Assembly (NCBI RefSeq): GCF_004366735.1
Contig: NZ_SOQX01000006.1
Span: forward strand, 1-64,000
Reading direction: 5' to 3'
Origin: Thiohalophilus thiocyanatoxydans
GTDB lineage: Bacteria > Pseudomonadota > Gammaproteobacteria > UBA6429 > Thiohalophilaceae
Length of the DNA: 64,000 nucleotides
In this document: piece after piece, positions 52,373 through 61,412 of the stretch
Layout of the letters: every line of letters starts with the position of its first letter
Numbering within the stretch: the stretch's first letter is position 1
Translations under genes and position numbers: made by a program
Notes under the pieces: generated by a model
The model's database searches: none
Told to the model about the DNA's origin: nothing
The model's input: the letters and a program-made list of their open reading frames with translations, nothing else

Positions 52373-53443
52373 ATGACGAAAAAGATTCTGGTATTGCCCG
52401 GTGACGGGATCGGTCAGGAGATCGTGGCCGAGGCGGTGAAGGTATTGGACGCCCTGAAAACCGATGGCCTGGATGTTGAGCTGGACGAGGCGCTGGTCGG
52501 GGGCACGGCCTATGACGAACACGGTACGCCGTTGCCTGCCGAAACGCTGGATCTCGCCAGGGAGGCCGATGCGATTTTGCTCGGTGCGGTCGGCGGTTAT
52601 AAATGGGAGTCGCTGGAGATCGCGGTCCGCCCGGAGAAGGGCCTGCTGGGGCTGCGCTCGGAACTGGAACTGTTTGCCAATCTGCGTCCGGCCATCCTTT
52701 ATCCGCAGCTGGCCGATGCCTCGACATTGAAACCGGAGGTGGTCTCCGGGCTGGATATCATGATCGTGCGCGAGCTGACCGGCGGCATCTACTTCGGCCA
52801 GCCGCGCGGCATTCGTACCCGCGAGGACGGCCAGCGCGAAGGCTACAACACGCTGGTCTACAGCGAGTCGGAGATCGAACGCATCGCCCGGGTCGCGTTC
52901 GACATTGCCCGCAAGCGTAATCACAAGGTCTGCTCGGTGGACAAGGCCAACGTGCTCGAATGCACCGAGTTGTGGCGGGAAGTGACCACCACGGTCGGCA
53001 AGGAGTATGACGACGTGGCACTGAGCCACATGTATGTGGACAACGCCGCCATGCAACTGGTGCGTGAACCCAGGCAATTCGACGTGATGGTTACCACCAA
53101 CATGTTCGGGGATATTCTCTCCGATGCCGCGGCGATGCTCACCGGCTCCATCGGCATGCTGCCCTCGGCCTCGCTGGATGCCCACGGCAAGGGGATGTAC
53201 GAGCCGATCCACGGCTCGGCCCCGGATATCGCCGGGCAGAACGTGGCCAATCCGCTGGCGACCATCCTTTCCGTGGCGATGATGCTGCGCTATTCCCTGG
53301 ACGAGCCGGATATGGCCGATCGGATCGAGCAGGCGGTCAACACGGTGCTGGATCAGGGATTGCGCACCGCGGACATCTTCCAGGAAGGCACACAGAAAGT
53401 CGGCACCAGCGAGATGGGGGATGCGGTCCTCAAGGCGCTCTGA
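52373..53443 (+). CDS. leuB: 3-isopropylmalate dehydrogenase
   Basis: A 356-residue NAD-dependent decarboxylating dehydrogenase, third step of leucine synthesis. Landmarks are [38 protein letters not shown], the [15 protein letters not shown] segment with the catalytic lysine and the signature [24 protein letters not shown], ending in [18 protein letters not shown]. The length is normal. Confidence 0.96.
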   Translation: MTKKILVLPGDGIGQEIVAEAVKVLDALKTDGLDVELDEALVGGTAYDEHGTPLPAETLDLAREADAILLGAVGGYKWESLEIAVRPEKGLLGLRSELELFANLRPAILYPQLADASTLKPEVVSGLDIMIVRELTGGIYFGQPRGIRTREDGQREGYNTLVYSESEIERIARVAFDIARKRNHKVCSVDKANVLECTELWREVTTTVGKEYDDVALSHMYVDNAAMQLVREPRQFDVMVTTNMFGDILSDAAAMLTGSIGMLPSASLDAHGKGMYEPIHGSAPDIAGQNVANPLATILSVAMMLRYSLDEPDMADRIEQAVNTVLDQGLRTADIFQEGTQKVGTSEMGDAVLKAL

Positions 53444-53449
53444 CACTAA

Positions 53450-53645
53450 CAGGGCCGAGGGACGAGTTACGAGTGACGAGGAAAATAACCCCTTACCCCG
53501 TCATTCCGGGCAAGCCGGAGGCGCGACCCGGAATCCAGCCTTAAAGGGAACAGGGACGAGTTATGAGGGACGAGGAATAGCGGAATGAATAGAACCAATC
53601 GGGAATTTTATTCGCCTCGTCACTCGTCCCTCGTACCTCGACCCT
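53450..53645. repeat. family C dyad repeat with embedded CGTCATTCCGGG element
   Basis: GACGAGTTACGAGTGACGAG (about 53459-53480) and further GACGAG units near 53551-53577 are mirrored by CTCGTCACTCGTCCCTCGTA ending near 53640. Between them lies CGTCATTCCGGGCAAGCCGG followed by CGACCCGGAATCCAG, another common interspersed-repeat type. Compare 22942-23114. Confidence 0.75.
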
Positions 53646-53700
53646 GTTCAGGGTTACAATGTCAGGTATATAACAGCAGAGTTTTGATCGAGGTGAAGCA

Positions 53701-54813
53701 ATGAAACGCACGGGTCTGGTAGGTTGGCGCGGTATGGTGGGGTCGGTCCTCATGCAACGCATGCGCGAGGAAAACGATTTCGATCAGATTGAGCCGGTGT
53801 TCTTTTCCACCTCGCAGACCGGTCAGCCGGGGCCGGATGTGGGCAAGGACGTCCCGTCGTTAAAAGACGCCAATGACATCGATGAGCTCAAGCAGATGGA
53901 GGTCATCATCTCCTGTCAGGGCGGCGATTATACCGAGAAGGTTTATCCCGCGCTGCGCAAGGCGGGCTGGGACGGATACTGGATCGACGCGGCCTCCACT
54001 CTGCGCATGAAGGACGACAGCATCATCGTGCTGGATCCGGTTAACAAAGACGTCATCGAGGCTGGACTGGACAAGGGCATCAAGACCTACGTGGGCGGTA
54101 ACTGCACAGTCAGTCTCATGCTGATGGCTGTCGGCGGCCTCTTCGATCAGGATCTGGTCGAGTGGATTTCACCCATGACCTATCAGGCCGCTTCCGGTTC
54201 CGGTGCGCAACACATGCGCGAGCTGATCCGCCAGATGGGCGCGATTAATGAGTCGGTCAAGGATCTCAATGCCGATCCCGCCACGGCAATCCTGGATATC
54301 GATCGCCAGGTAGCCGAGTTCATTCGCAGCAAGGAGTACCCGGTCGATCAGTGGGGCGTGCCGCTGGCCGGCAGCCTGATTCCCTGGATCGACAAGCCGC
54401 TCGACAGTGGTCAGACCAAGGAAGAGTGGAAAGCGGAAGTCGAATCCAACAAGATCCTGGGGCGCAGCGACAAGCCGATCCCGATCGACGGCATCTGTGT
54501 GCGCATCGGGGCCATGCGCTGCCACAGCCAGGCATTGACCATCAAGCTGAACAAGGATGTGCCGCTGGATGAAATCAGCGACATCCTGGCCCGGGCCAAT
54601 GACTGGGTGAAAGTTATTCCCAACGACAAGGAGGTCAGCATGGCCGAGCTGAGCCCTGCCAGTGTCACCGGCAAGATGCACGTGCCGGTCGGGCGCCTGC
54701 GCAAGCTGAGCATGGGCAACGACTATCTGTCCGCCTTCACCGTCGGCGATCAGCTGCTGTGGGGTGCCGCCGAACCCCTGCGTCGCATGCTGCGCATCCT
54801 CCTCGACCACTGA
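53701..54813 (+). CDS. asd: aspartate-semialdehyde dehydrogenase
   Basis: A 370-residue enzyme at the branch to lysine, threonine and methionine. The NADP loop is [15 protein letters not shown], and the catalytic Cys135 is in [10 protein letters not shown]. The substrate arginine region [12 protein letters not shown] is present. This is the gammaproteobacterial type. It lies between leuB and the paralogue usg. Confidence 0.96.
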   Translation: MKRTGLVGWRGMVGSVLMQRMREENDFDQIEPVFFSTSQTGQPGPDVGKDVPSLKDANDIDELKQMEVIISCQGGDYTEKVYPALRKAGWDGYWIDAASTLRMKDDSIIVLDPVNKDVIEAGLDKGIKTYVGGNCTVSLMLMAVGGLFDQDLVEWISPMTYQAASGSGAQHMRELIRQMGAINESVKDLNADPATAILDIDRQVAEFIRSKEYPVDQWGVPLAGSLIPWIDKPLDSGQTKEEWKAEVESNKILGRSDKPIPIDGICVRIGAMRCHSQALTIKLNKDVPLDEISDILARANDWVKVIPNDKEVSMAELSPASVTGKMHVPVGRLRKLSMGNDYLSAFTVGDQLLWGAAEPLRRMLRILLDH

Positions 54814-54843
54814 ACGTGTTTTGTATCAAAGGTGCATTTGAAA

Positions 54844-54931
54844 AAACGCGGAGGACGCGGAGGCGCAGAGTCGCGGAGGATTATCATTTTATCTTCTCTG
54901 CGTCTCCGCGACTCCGCGAACTCTGCGTTTT
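54844..54931. repeat. family B dyad repeat between asd and usg
   Basis: AACGCGGAGGACGCGGAGGC and GCAGAGTCGCGGAG from 54845 are mirrored by TCTCTGCGTCTCCGCGACTC and CGCGAACTCTGCGTT ending at 54929. It is the cleanest copy of the family. Confidence 0.85.
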
Positions 54932-54990
54932 TGATCAAGGTGCATCAAATATGACGAACAGCAGGAAGTCAGGCAAAGAGGTTGTCCCTG

Positions 54991-56013
54991 GTGAGTAAAC
55001 AAGTGGATATCGCAATTGTCGGGGTCACCGGCGCGGTGGGTGAGGTGATGCTGGAGATTCTCGAGCAACGGGATTTTCCGGTCGGGACGATCTATCCGCT
55101 GGCCAGTGCCAATTCCGCTGGCAAGCGGGTAGAATTTCGTGGCAAGTCGCTGGTGGTCAGGGAGCTGGCGGATTTCGACTTTTCTCAAGTGCAACTGGCG
55201 CTGTTTTGCGCCGGCGAGACGGTGGCGGCCGAGTATGCGCCCCGCGCGGCGGCGGCCGGTTGTGTGGTAATCGACAACAGCGCCCGGTTCCGTGGCGATG
55301 CGTCGGTGCCGCTGGTGATTCCCGAAGTTAATCCCCGGGCGATTGCCGGTTATACGGCGCACAACATCATCGCCAGCCCCGACGCGACCACTGTGCAACT
55401 GTGGGTTGCCCTGAAGCCGATTTACGACACGGTCGGGATTGAGCGGCTCAATGTGGCGACCTATCAGGCGGTCTCCGGCAGCGGTAAGGCCGGCGTTCAG
55501 GAGCTGGCCGGGCAGACGGCGAACCTGTTAAATGCCCAGCCGCTGAAAAATCGGGTTTATGATCGGCAGATCGCCTTCAACGCCCTGGCGCAGATCGAAG
55601 CGGTTGAAGAGAACGGTTATACCCGCGGGGAGATGAATCTGGTGCGCGAGAGTCACAAAATACTTGCCAGTGAGACGCTCGCGATCAATCCGACGGCGGT
55701 GCGGGTGCCGGTGTTTTATGGTCATGGGATGGCGGTACATCTGGAAACCCGCGATAAACTCGGTGCCCGGCAGGCGCGCGCCTTGCTGGAAGAGGCGCCG
55801 GGTATCACGCTGATGGACGAAGGTCGCGAACACAGCTATCCGAGCGCGGTCACCGATGCCGCCAACGCGAACACCGTGCTGGTGGGACGCATTCGTGAGG
55901 ATATCTCTCATCCGCGGGGGCTGGACCTCTGGATCGTGAGCGATAATGTGCGAAAGGGTGCCGCATTAAACAGTGTTCAAGTTGCTGAAATTTTGGTAAA
56001 AGAGTATTTGTAA
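54991..56013 (+). CDS. usg: Usg-like protein, catalytically dead paralogue of aspartate-semialdehyde dehydrogenase
   Basis: A 340-residue protein with the complete ASADH fold (IAIVGVTGAVGEVMLEIL at the start, VIDNSARF, VIPEVNP, ending in WIVSDNVRKGAALNSVQVAE). The catalytic cysteine is replaced: where ASADH has N-C-S/T, this reads SPDATT with Ala132, as in E. coli Usg. Dehydrogenase activity is therefore not expected. GTG 54991 with AGAGG nine bases before it is preferred to TTG 54982. The position between asd and fimV is conserved in relatives. The function is unknown. Confidence 0.88.
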   Translation: MSKQVDIAIVGVTGAVGEVMLEILEQRDFPVGTIYPLASANSAGKRVEFRGKSLVVRELADFDFSQVQLALFCAGETVAAEYAPRAAAAGCVVIDNSARFRGDASVPLVIPEVNPRAIAGYTAHNIIASPDATTVQLWVALKPIYDTVGIERLNVATYQAVSGSGKAGVQELAGQTANLLNAQPLKNRVYDRQIAFNALAQIEAVEENGYTRGEMNLVRESHKILASETLAINPTAVRVPVFYGHGMAVHLETRDKLGARQARALLEEAPGITLMDEGREHSYPSAVTDAANANTVLVGRIREDISHPRGLDLWIVSDNVRKGAALNSVQVAEILVKEYL

Positions 56014-56137
56014 GCTATAGTTACTGCGTACTCATAAAGAATATTTCAAGAATGCGGGATAAGTTATTGAATTATAAAAATAAACTGCGTTGCCGCAAGT
56101 TTGGGGGTGCGGGAGCATGACAGACGGGAGAATTTCT

Positions 56138-59100
56138 ATGTTGCGAAAGCTGGCTGGGGGCCTGGCTACGGCCTGCCTGGTTTTGCTGCCGTTGAGTGCC
56201 CAGGCGCTGGGATTTGGCAACATCAAGCTCGATTCCGCCCTCAATGAACCACTCGATGCCCGGATTGAGCTGATCTCTCCGACAGCATCGGACCTCGAAA
56301 GTCTGACGGTCAAACTTGCCTCCGAAGGGGCCTTTACCCGGGCCGGTATTGATCGGCCGCATTTTCTGAGCGGACTCGAATTTGACGTCGTCGAGGAGGG
56401 TGGCAAGCCCGTCATCCAGCTCCGTTCCAAAGACTCGATCCGCGAGCCGTTTATCAATCTGCTGATCGAATTCAGCTGGGATAACGGTCGCATGCTGCGC
56501 GAATACACCATGCTACTGGATCCGCCGGGGCAGATGCGAAGTGAACCGGCACCGGCCATGGCCGAGACGCCGACGACCGAAGCCCCGACCGATACCATCC
56601 AGCGCGAGCCGCAGCCCTATACGCCCGAACCGGCACCCGACACCGAGCCGACCGCGACGGAATCCCCCGATACGGCGCCACAACCCGAATCCACCGCCCA
56701 GGCGCAGCCCGGGAGCGCCGCGGAAGAAACAACGCTTTCAAGCCGCGATGAAGATACCGATCCCTTTGTCGATGACGGTTCCCTCTTCCCGCGCATCGAT
56801 ATCAGTGATGATCGAGCCACGGGGGACATGGAGGCCGGCGAGCTCGATTACGGTGTCACCCGGCAGGGTGACAATGCCTGGACCATCGCCGAGAAACTGC
56901 AGCGCGGTGCGGAGTCGGCCAGCATTTACCAGATCATGATGGCGCTGTTGCAAAGCAATCCGGATGCGTTTGTCGACGGCAATATTCATCGTCTTAAAAC
57001 CGGACAGGTACTGCGTATCGAAGATCCGTCGCTGCTCAATGCCATGAACCGGCAACAGGCGGCCAATGAATACGTGGCCCAGACCGAAAACTGGGAGGAG
57101 TATCGCCAGGCGGTGGCCGAGCGGACCGAACGTCAGGCCGTGGTGGCGGATGGCGGTGCCGGGGAGCCACCGGTGCGTGCCGAACAGGAGGGGGAATTGA
57201 CCCTCTCATCGCCGGATGGCGAACAGCTGCAGGCCGGTGCGGGCGCCAGTGAAGAGGCGATGAGCAACGATCTGATTGCCTTGCAGGATGAAATGCGCCA
57301 GTTGCGCGAGAACGCTTCGGGCACCCAGGAACGTAACGTCGAACTGAACCGGCAACTCCAGGAAATGGAAGAGGAAATTGAACGTTTGCAGCGTTCTGTT
57401 TCGGTCAAGGATGATGAACTGGCCACCTTGCAGCAGCAACTGGCCGAGCTGAACGCCGAGCCGGCCGAGACCGAGACCCCGGCCGGGGATGAGCCGGCTG
57501 CCGAAGAAGCCGGGGAGTCGCAGCCCGCCGAAGAGGCGATGGCGACCGAGGAGAGTGAGGTTGAACCGGCTGACGCCGGGGCGGAGTCGGAAGCTGAACC
57601 GGCTGAGTCGGATCAGGCGCCGGCCGAAACCGCTGAAGAACCGGCCGAAACCGCCGAAGAAGATGAGTCACAGGCCGCCGCGGCAGCGGAAACCGGCGAT
57701 GATGAACCCAAGGGGATGGTTGCTGAATACCTGGCCATGGCCAGGGATATCTTCAACAGCGCCGTCGGCGTGGTGACCGGCATGTTCAGCGCCTCCGGCA
57801 ATTCGTTGCTGATGTATGTGGCGGCGCCGGTGTTACTGGTGCTGGTGATTTTGATGCTGATCGTAGTGCGTCGGCGTCGTCTGGCCGAAGGGAGCTACCA
57901 GGAGAGCATTCTCTCGGGCGGTCCCTCCACCATGACCAACAGCACGGAAACCGGGGCTGAATCCGGGGAGTCCTCTTTTCTGAGTGACTTTGCAGTCAGT
58001 GGTGCCGGCGCCATTCAGACCGAGGATTCGGAAGTGGATCCGTTGACCGAGGCGGATGTGTTCATCGCCTACGGCCGTCATGAGGCCGCCGAGGAGCGTC
58101 TGCAGGAAGCGATCGAGCAGGAACCGGGCCGCAAGGAACTCAAGCTCAAGTTGCTGGAGCTGTACAGCACGACCCAGAACACCAGTGCGTTTGAAAATCT
58201 GGCCGAGGAGTTTTATGCCAGCCTGGGCGGCGAGGCCGAATCGGATCCCATGTGGGAGAAGGTCGTGGGCATGGGTCGACAGATGGCTCCGGCTAATCCG
58301 TTGTTCGCCGCCGGCGCTGCGGCGGCTGCCGCCTCCTCTACGACGGCGAGTGAGGATCCTGGCGCAGGGCTCTCCGATAGCCAGGTGATGGATATCGGAC
58401 TGGATAGCGGGATTTTCGATAGCAGTGATTTTGCCGACGCGGGTCAGGCCGAGTCCCAGGATTCGGACCTCGGCTTTAACCTCGATTTCGATACCGAGAG
58501 CGACACGTCAGGCTCTTCCGAACCGGCTGAGAGTGGTGGCCTGAATCTTAACCTGGATGTTGGTGGCGACACGACAGACTCCGGCCAGAGCCTGGAACCG
58601 GATTTCAGTCTGGATATGGACACCGAGTCTCCCGCCGAGAGCGAACCGCAGGGAATGGACTTTAACCTGGGTGGCAGTGATAGTTCGGAGTCCGCGGAAA
58701 GCGGACTGGATTTCAATCTCGGCGAGGAGAGCGATACCAGTGAGTCTCCTAATGATCTGGAATTCAATCTCGACGATATGGGCGGTGAATCGACTTCGGA
58801 CGCCGGTGATCTGAGTCTCGATTTTGATAGCGGAAGCGACGAACAGCCGGCCGCCGGCGGTGATGCGGGGCTGGATTTCAATCTCGGTGACGACGAGACA
58901 GGAAGTACGTCGCTGGACTTCAGTCGTGCCGAGGAGAGCGCGGGCGAGGAGACCCTGTCTTTTGACGCCGGCGATCTCGACTTTGGCGGCGCGGATGAAG
59001 GCGGGATGGATCTGGATACGAGCCCGGATTCCGGCGAGTCGGACATGCCACTGGGCGGGGGTGATGAAGTGGGCACCAAGCTGGATCTGGCCCGGGCCTA

Positions 59101-59212
59101 TATCGATATGGGCGATCCCGATGGCGCTCGCAACATCCTCGACGAGGTGCTTGAGGAAGGCGATGACTCGCAGAAACAGGAAGCCCAGCAGTTGATTCAG
59201 CAGATCACCTGA
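56138..59212 (+). CDS. fimV: FimV-type pole and pilus assembly protein
   Basis: A 1024-residue inner-membrane protein. A signal peptide (1-24) leads to the conserved FimV N-domain (LGFGNIKLDSALNEPLDARIEL). Then come a Pro/Thr/Glu-rich linker, a LysM-like peptidoglycan-binding domain (about 244-295), a coiled coil (376-440), a very acidic Glu/Ala/Pro stretch, one transmembrane segment (about 555-580), a TPR-like part and a Ser/Asp/Leu-rich cytoplasmic repeat zone, and finally the FimV C-terminal module (LDLARAYIDMGDPDGARNILDEV). It links type IV pili and polar complexes to the cell wall. ATG 56138 with GGGAG is used. Confidence 0.92.
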   Translation: MLRKLAGGLATACLVLLPLSAQALGFGNIKLDSALNEPLDARIELISPTASDLESLTVKLASEGAFTRAGIDRPHFLSGLEFDVVEEGGKPVIQLRSKDSIREPFINLLIEFSWDNGRMLREYTMLLDPPGQMRSEPAPAMAETPTTEAPTDTIQREPQPYTPEPAPDTEPTATESPDTAPQPESTAQAQPGSAAEETTLSSRDEDTDPFVDDGSLFPRIDISDDRATGDMEAGELDYGVTRQGDNAWTIAEKLQRGAESASIYQIMMALLQSNPDAFVDGNIHRLKTGQVLRIEDPSLLNAMNRQQAANEYVAQTENWEEYRQAVAERTERQAVVADGGAGEPPVRAEQEGELTLSSPDGEQLQAGAGASEEAMSNDLIALQDEMRQLRENASGTQERNVELNRQLQEMEEEIERLQRSVSVKDDELATLQQQLAELNAEPAETETPAGDEPAAEEAGESQPAEEAMATEESEVEPADAGAESEAEPAESDQAPAETAEEPAETAEEDESQAAAAAETGDDEPKGMVAEYLAMARDIFNSAVGVVTGMFSASGNSLLMYVAAPVLLVLVILMLIVVRRRRLAEGSYQESILSGGPSTMTNSTETGAESGESSFLSDFAVSGAGAIQTEDSEVDPLTEADVFIAYGRHEAAEERLQEAIEQEPGRKELKLKLLELYSTTQNTSAFENLAEEFYASLGGEAESDPMWEKVVGMGRQMAPANPLFAAGAAAAAASSTTASEDPGAGLSDSQVMDIGLDSGIFDSSDFADAGQAESQDSDLGFNLDFDTESDTSGSSEPAESGGLNLNLDVGGDTTDSGQSLEPDFSLDMDTESPAESEPQGMDFNLGGSDSSESAESGLDFNLGEESDTSESPNDLEFNLDDMGGESTSDAGDLSLDFDSGSDEQPAAGGDAGLDFNLGDDETGSTSLDFSRAEESAGEETLSFDAGDLDFGGADEGGMDLDTSPDSGESDMPLGGGDEVGTKLDLARAYIDMGDPDGARNILDEVLEEGDDSQKQEAQQLIQQIT
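58468..58930 (+). repeat. acidic internal repeats of FimV
   Basis: The coding region holds at least six copies of a hydrophobic-acidic module of the type GLDFNLGEES, GMDFNLGGSDSS, LGFNLDFDTES, LNLNLDVGGD and LEFNLDDMGGES. Each is 15-35 residues from the next. Probably an elongated disordered linker under mild length variation. Confidence 0.75.
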
Positions 59213-59219
59213 ATCCGTC

Positions 59220-59912
59220 ATGCATCCGGTTATCCGGGTTGTTTGCTTCCTGTTATTTTGCGTGGCGCTGGCGCGCCCCGACGCCGGGCAACTGATCGTC
59301 GCTGCTCTGCTGATCGCCGGTCTGTTGTTCACTCTCAGCCTGCCGCAGGTGCGTCAAACCCTGGTGATGGTCCGACGGCTCCGCTGGCTGCTGCTTTCCA
59401 TTCTGGTCATCTACGGCTGGTTCACCCCGGGCGTCCCGCTGGATCTACCGCTGCCCGATTACCTGCTGCCGACCCGCGACGGACTGGAGGATGGCTTGCC
59501 GCGGGTTTTGACGCTGATTCTGATCCTGCTGGCGGCGGGGATTCTGCTGGTTAGTACCTCGCGCCAGCAGTTCATCGCGGCTCTCTACTGGTTATTGTCC
59601 CCCTTGCGTTATCTCCACTGGCGGCCGGAACGTCTGGCGGTGCGCCTGGCACTGACCCTGGACTATGTCACTCAGCAGGAGTCGCTGTGGCGGATACCGC
59701 CTGCCTCTGCCGCGAGACGGGGGATAAAAGGGCGGATCACGCACATCACAGAACATCTGGCGAGGCTGTTGCCGCAATTGTTGGAACAGGCCGAACAGCC
59801 GTCGACCCGGGAGGTGACGCTGGATATACTCCCGCCACCATCGGTGTTGCAATGGGGCTGGCCCGTGCTGCTGGTTGGCGGGCTGCTGGCCGGCGCCCTG
59901 ATCGAACTGTAA
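59220..59912 (+). CDS. membrane protein resembling CbiQ/EcfT transport components
   Basis: A 230-residue protein with about five hydrophobic segments (four in the first 120 residues and one at the C-terminus). The middle cytoplasmic part (LTLDYVTQQESLWRIPPASAARRG) contains an ARRG-like motif as in EcfT-type coupling proteins of energy-coupling-factor transporters. The match is partial and no ATPase or S component is near, so the call is tentative. It starts 7 bases after fimV and precedes truA, so it is likely in the same transcript. Confidence 0.5.
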   Translation: MHPVIRVVCFLLFCVALARPDAGQLIVAALLIAGLLFTLSLPQVRQTLVMVRRLRWLLLSILVIYGWFTPGVPLDLPLPDYLLPTRDGLEDGLPRVLTLILILLAAGILLVSTSRQQFIAALYWLLSPLRYLHWRPERLAVRLALTLDYVTQQESLWRIPPASAARRGIKGRITHITEHLARLLPQLLEQAEQPSTREVTLDILPPPSVLQWGWPVLLVGGLLAGALIEL

Positions 59913-59940
59913 TATTCTGGCATTGATTACCGGGGGCGTT

Positions 59941-60732
59941 GTGCGAATTGCGGCGGGCGTAGAATACGACGGCAGCGCATTTTGTGGCTGGCAATATCAG
60001 GATCACTCCCCCAGTGTGCAGGTGGCGGTGGAACAGGCACTGGCAAAGGTGGCCAACCACCCGGTGCGGGTTGCCTGCGCGGGGCGCACCGACACCGGCG
60101 TGCACGGGGTAGGGCAGGTGATCCATTTCGACACGGATGCCGAGCGCAGTGAGTTTTCCTGGGTGCGCGGTGCCAACAGTAACTTGCCCTACAGCGTTCG
60201 GCTGCTCTGGGCCCGTCCGGTCGACGAGACGTTTCATGCCCGTTTCAGCGCCCGGCGGCGCGCTTACCGTTATGTCATTTTCAATCGCGCGATTCGCCCG
60301 GCCTATCTGCATCGGCGGGTCAGCTGGGAATACCGTCCACTGAACGTCGAACCGATGCAGCAGGCGGCGCAATATTTACTCGGCGAACATGACTTCAATG
60401 CCTATCGGGCCGTGGCCTGTCAGGCCAGGAGTCCGGTACGCACATTATATCAATTGGATGTGGTGCGCCGCGGCGAGTTTATTATTCTGGATCTGAACGC
60501 CAACGCCTTCTTGCATCACATGGTGCGGAACATTGCCGGGGTTTTGATGAGCATCGGTGCCGGGGAGGCCGAACCCGACTGGGCCCGACAGGTGCTTGAG
60601 CAACAGGATCGTACCCTCGGCGGCGTGACCGCGCCGCCCGACGGGCTCTATTTCATGGGGGTCGAGTATCCCGCCGAATTTGCCCTGCCCAACATGGTCG
60701 GTGCCGATCCGCCCGGGCAGTTCGGGTTTTGA
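59941..60732 (+). CDS. truA: tRNA pseudouridine synthase A (positions 38-40)
   Basis: A 263-residue enzyme of normal length. The catalytic aspartate is in AGRTDTGVHGVGQVIHFDT, followed by YRYVIFN and FLHHMVRNIAGVLMSIGAGE. The GTG at 59941 has GGGGG upstream and gives the usual N-terminus (VRIAAGVEYDGSAFCGWQ); the longer TTG frame from 59923 is less likely. It ends the fimV-truA run. Confidence 0.93.
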   Translation: MRIAAGVEYDGSAFCGWQYQDHSPSVQVAVEQALAKVANHPVRVACAGRTDTGVHGVGQVIHFDTDAERSEFSWVRGANSNLPYSVRLLWARPVDETFHARFSARRRAYRYVIFNRAIRPAYLHRRVSWEYRPLNVEPMQQAAQYLLGEHDFNAYRAVACQARSPVRTLYQLDVVRRGEFIILDLNANAFLHHMVRNIAGVLMSIGAGEAEPDWARQVLEQQDRTLGGVTAPPDGLYFMGVEYPAEFALPNMVGADPPGQFGF

Positions 60733-60859
60733 ATGAGTGGATAAGGAGTACACCAGGGAGTTCCCCAATCCGTTTATTGCTATTCACGGACTTCGGTGGC
60801 GCCATCGAGCCCGCAACAAGGCCATGGTGATTGATTCCCGTAACCGTTTTTCAGCTCAA

Positions 60860-60873
60860 TTGATCTACATCAA
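60860..60873 (+). promoter_or_regulatory. FNR-type box of small-RNA candidate 1
   Basis: TTGATCTACATCAA matches the FNR/Anr consensus perfectly. A weak -10-like CACTCT at 60896-60901 lies at the right distance for a class II FNR promoter. Confidence 0.65.
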
Positions 60874-60904
60874 ATTATTCGGAACGCGTTTTCGGCACTC
60901 TGAG

Positions 60905-60967
60905 CACTGCTAACGGTGTATTCTCCATAGCTGATTTTTCCCGCCGCCCCCCGGCGGGATTTTTTTA
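60905..60967 (+). ncRNA. candidate small RNA 1 (FNR-box linked)
   Basis: If transcription starts about 41 bases after the FNR-box centre, an RNA of about 60 bases results. It ends in a hairpin CCCGCCG/CGGCGGG (60940-60958) with a T7 tail. The unstructured part (CTAACGGTGTATTCTCC, then ATAG) is identical in both copies and would be the pairing region. No ORF fits. Size and target are inferred. Confidence 0.45.
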
Positions 60968-61167
60968 CCTGACCCCTGTGGTTAGATTCACTCTAAAATT
61001 CCATCAGAACGTCCGCGGTGACAGGAATGTCGGGATAATAAAACCGCTCCGGTTTTCCTGCTCGATATTGAATAATCGACGCTTGATTTACGCGGACTTC
61101 GGTGACGCCAATCAGCCCTGTAAATAAGACAATGGTGATTGATCCCCGTAACCGTTTTTTAGCTCAA

Positions 61168-61181
61168 TTGATCTGTATCAA
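61168..61181 (+). promoter_or_regulatory. FNR-type box of small-RNA candidate 2
   Basis: TTGATCTGTATCAA is a perfect FNR/Anr match with two changed spacer bases relative to copy 1. The -10-like hexamer is CATTCT at 61204-61209. Confidence 0.65.
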
Positions 61182-61212
61182 ATTATCCGGCATGCGTTTT
61201 CGGCATTCTGAC

Positions 61213-61274
61213 CACTGCTAACGGTGTATTCTCCATAGCTGATTTTTCCCGCCGCCCCCCGGCGGGATTTTTTA
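61213..61274 (+). ncRNA. candidate small RNA 2 (FNR-box linked)
   Basis: The second copy of the unit, with the same terminator (61248-61266 plus T-run) and the same last 60 bases. The upstream parts of the two units differ more than this region does, which suggests selection on the RNA itself. Confidence 0.45.
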
Positions 61275-61307
61275 TCTTCACCCTCCCGGTAATGGTTCAG
61301 GAAAAGC

Positions 61308-61381
61308 TTAACCACGAAGACACCAGGACACGAAGAAATCTTTATTTTTTGTGTTTTCGTATGTTGTGAACTTTGTGTTAT
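61308..61381. repeat. family D dyad repeat (degenerate)
   Basis: TTAACCACGAAGACACCAGG and ACACGAAGAAATC are followed by a decayed inverted arm (TTTGTGTTTTCG). The left edge is shared with 42168. Confidence 0.6.
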
Positions 61382-61412
61382 TTCCAGTTAAAGTAAATCA
61401 ACCTGTGTTTGC

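Larger units (their letters stand above)
60787..61275 (+). repeat. tandem duplication of a 190-base intergenic unit
   Basis: 60787-60967 and 61093-61274 are similar along their full length, from CGGACTTCGGTG to the T-run of the terminator. The last 60 bases are identical. Each unit holds, in order, an FNR-type box and a terminator hairpin, but no ORF. The spacing between the FNR boxes is 308 bases. Confidence 0.85.

Noticed and set aside
52010-53446. 478-codon frame antisense to leuB
   Set aside because: It is the mirror of leuB, rich in His, Arg and Gly, with no domain.
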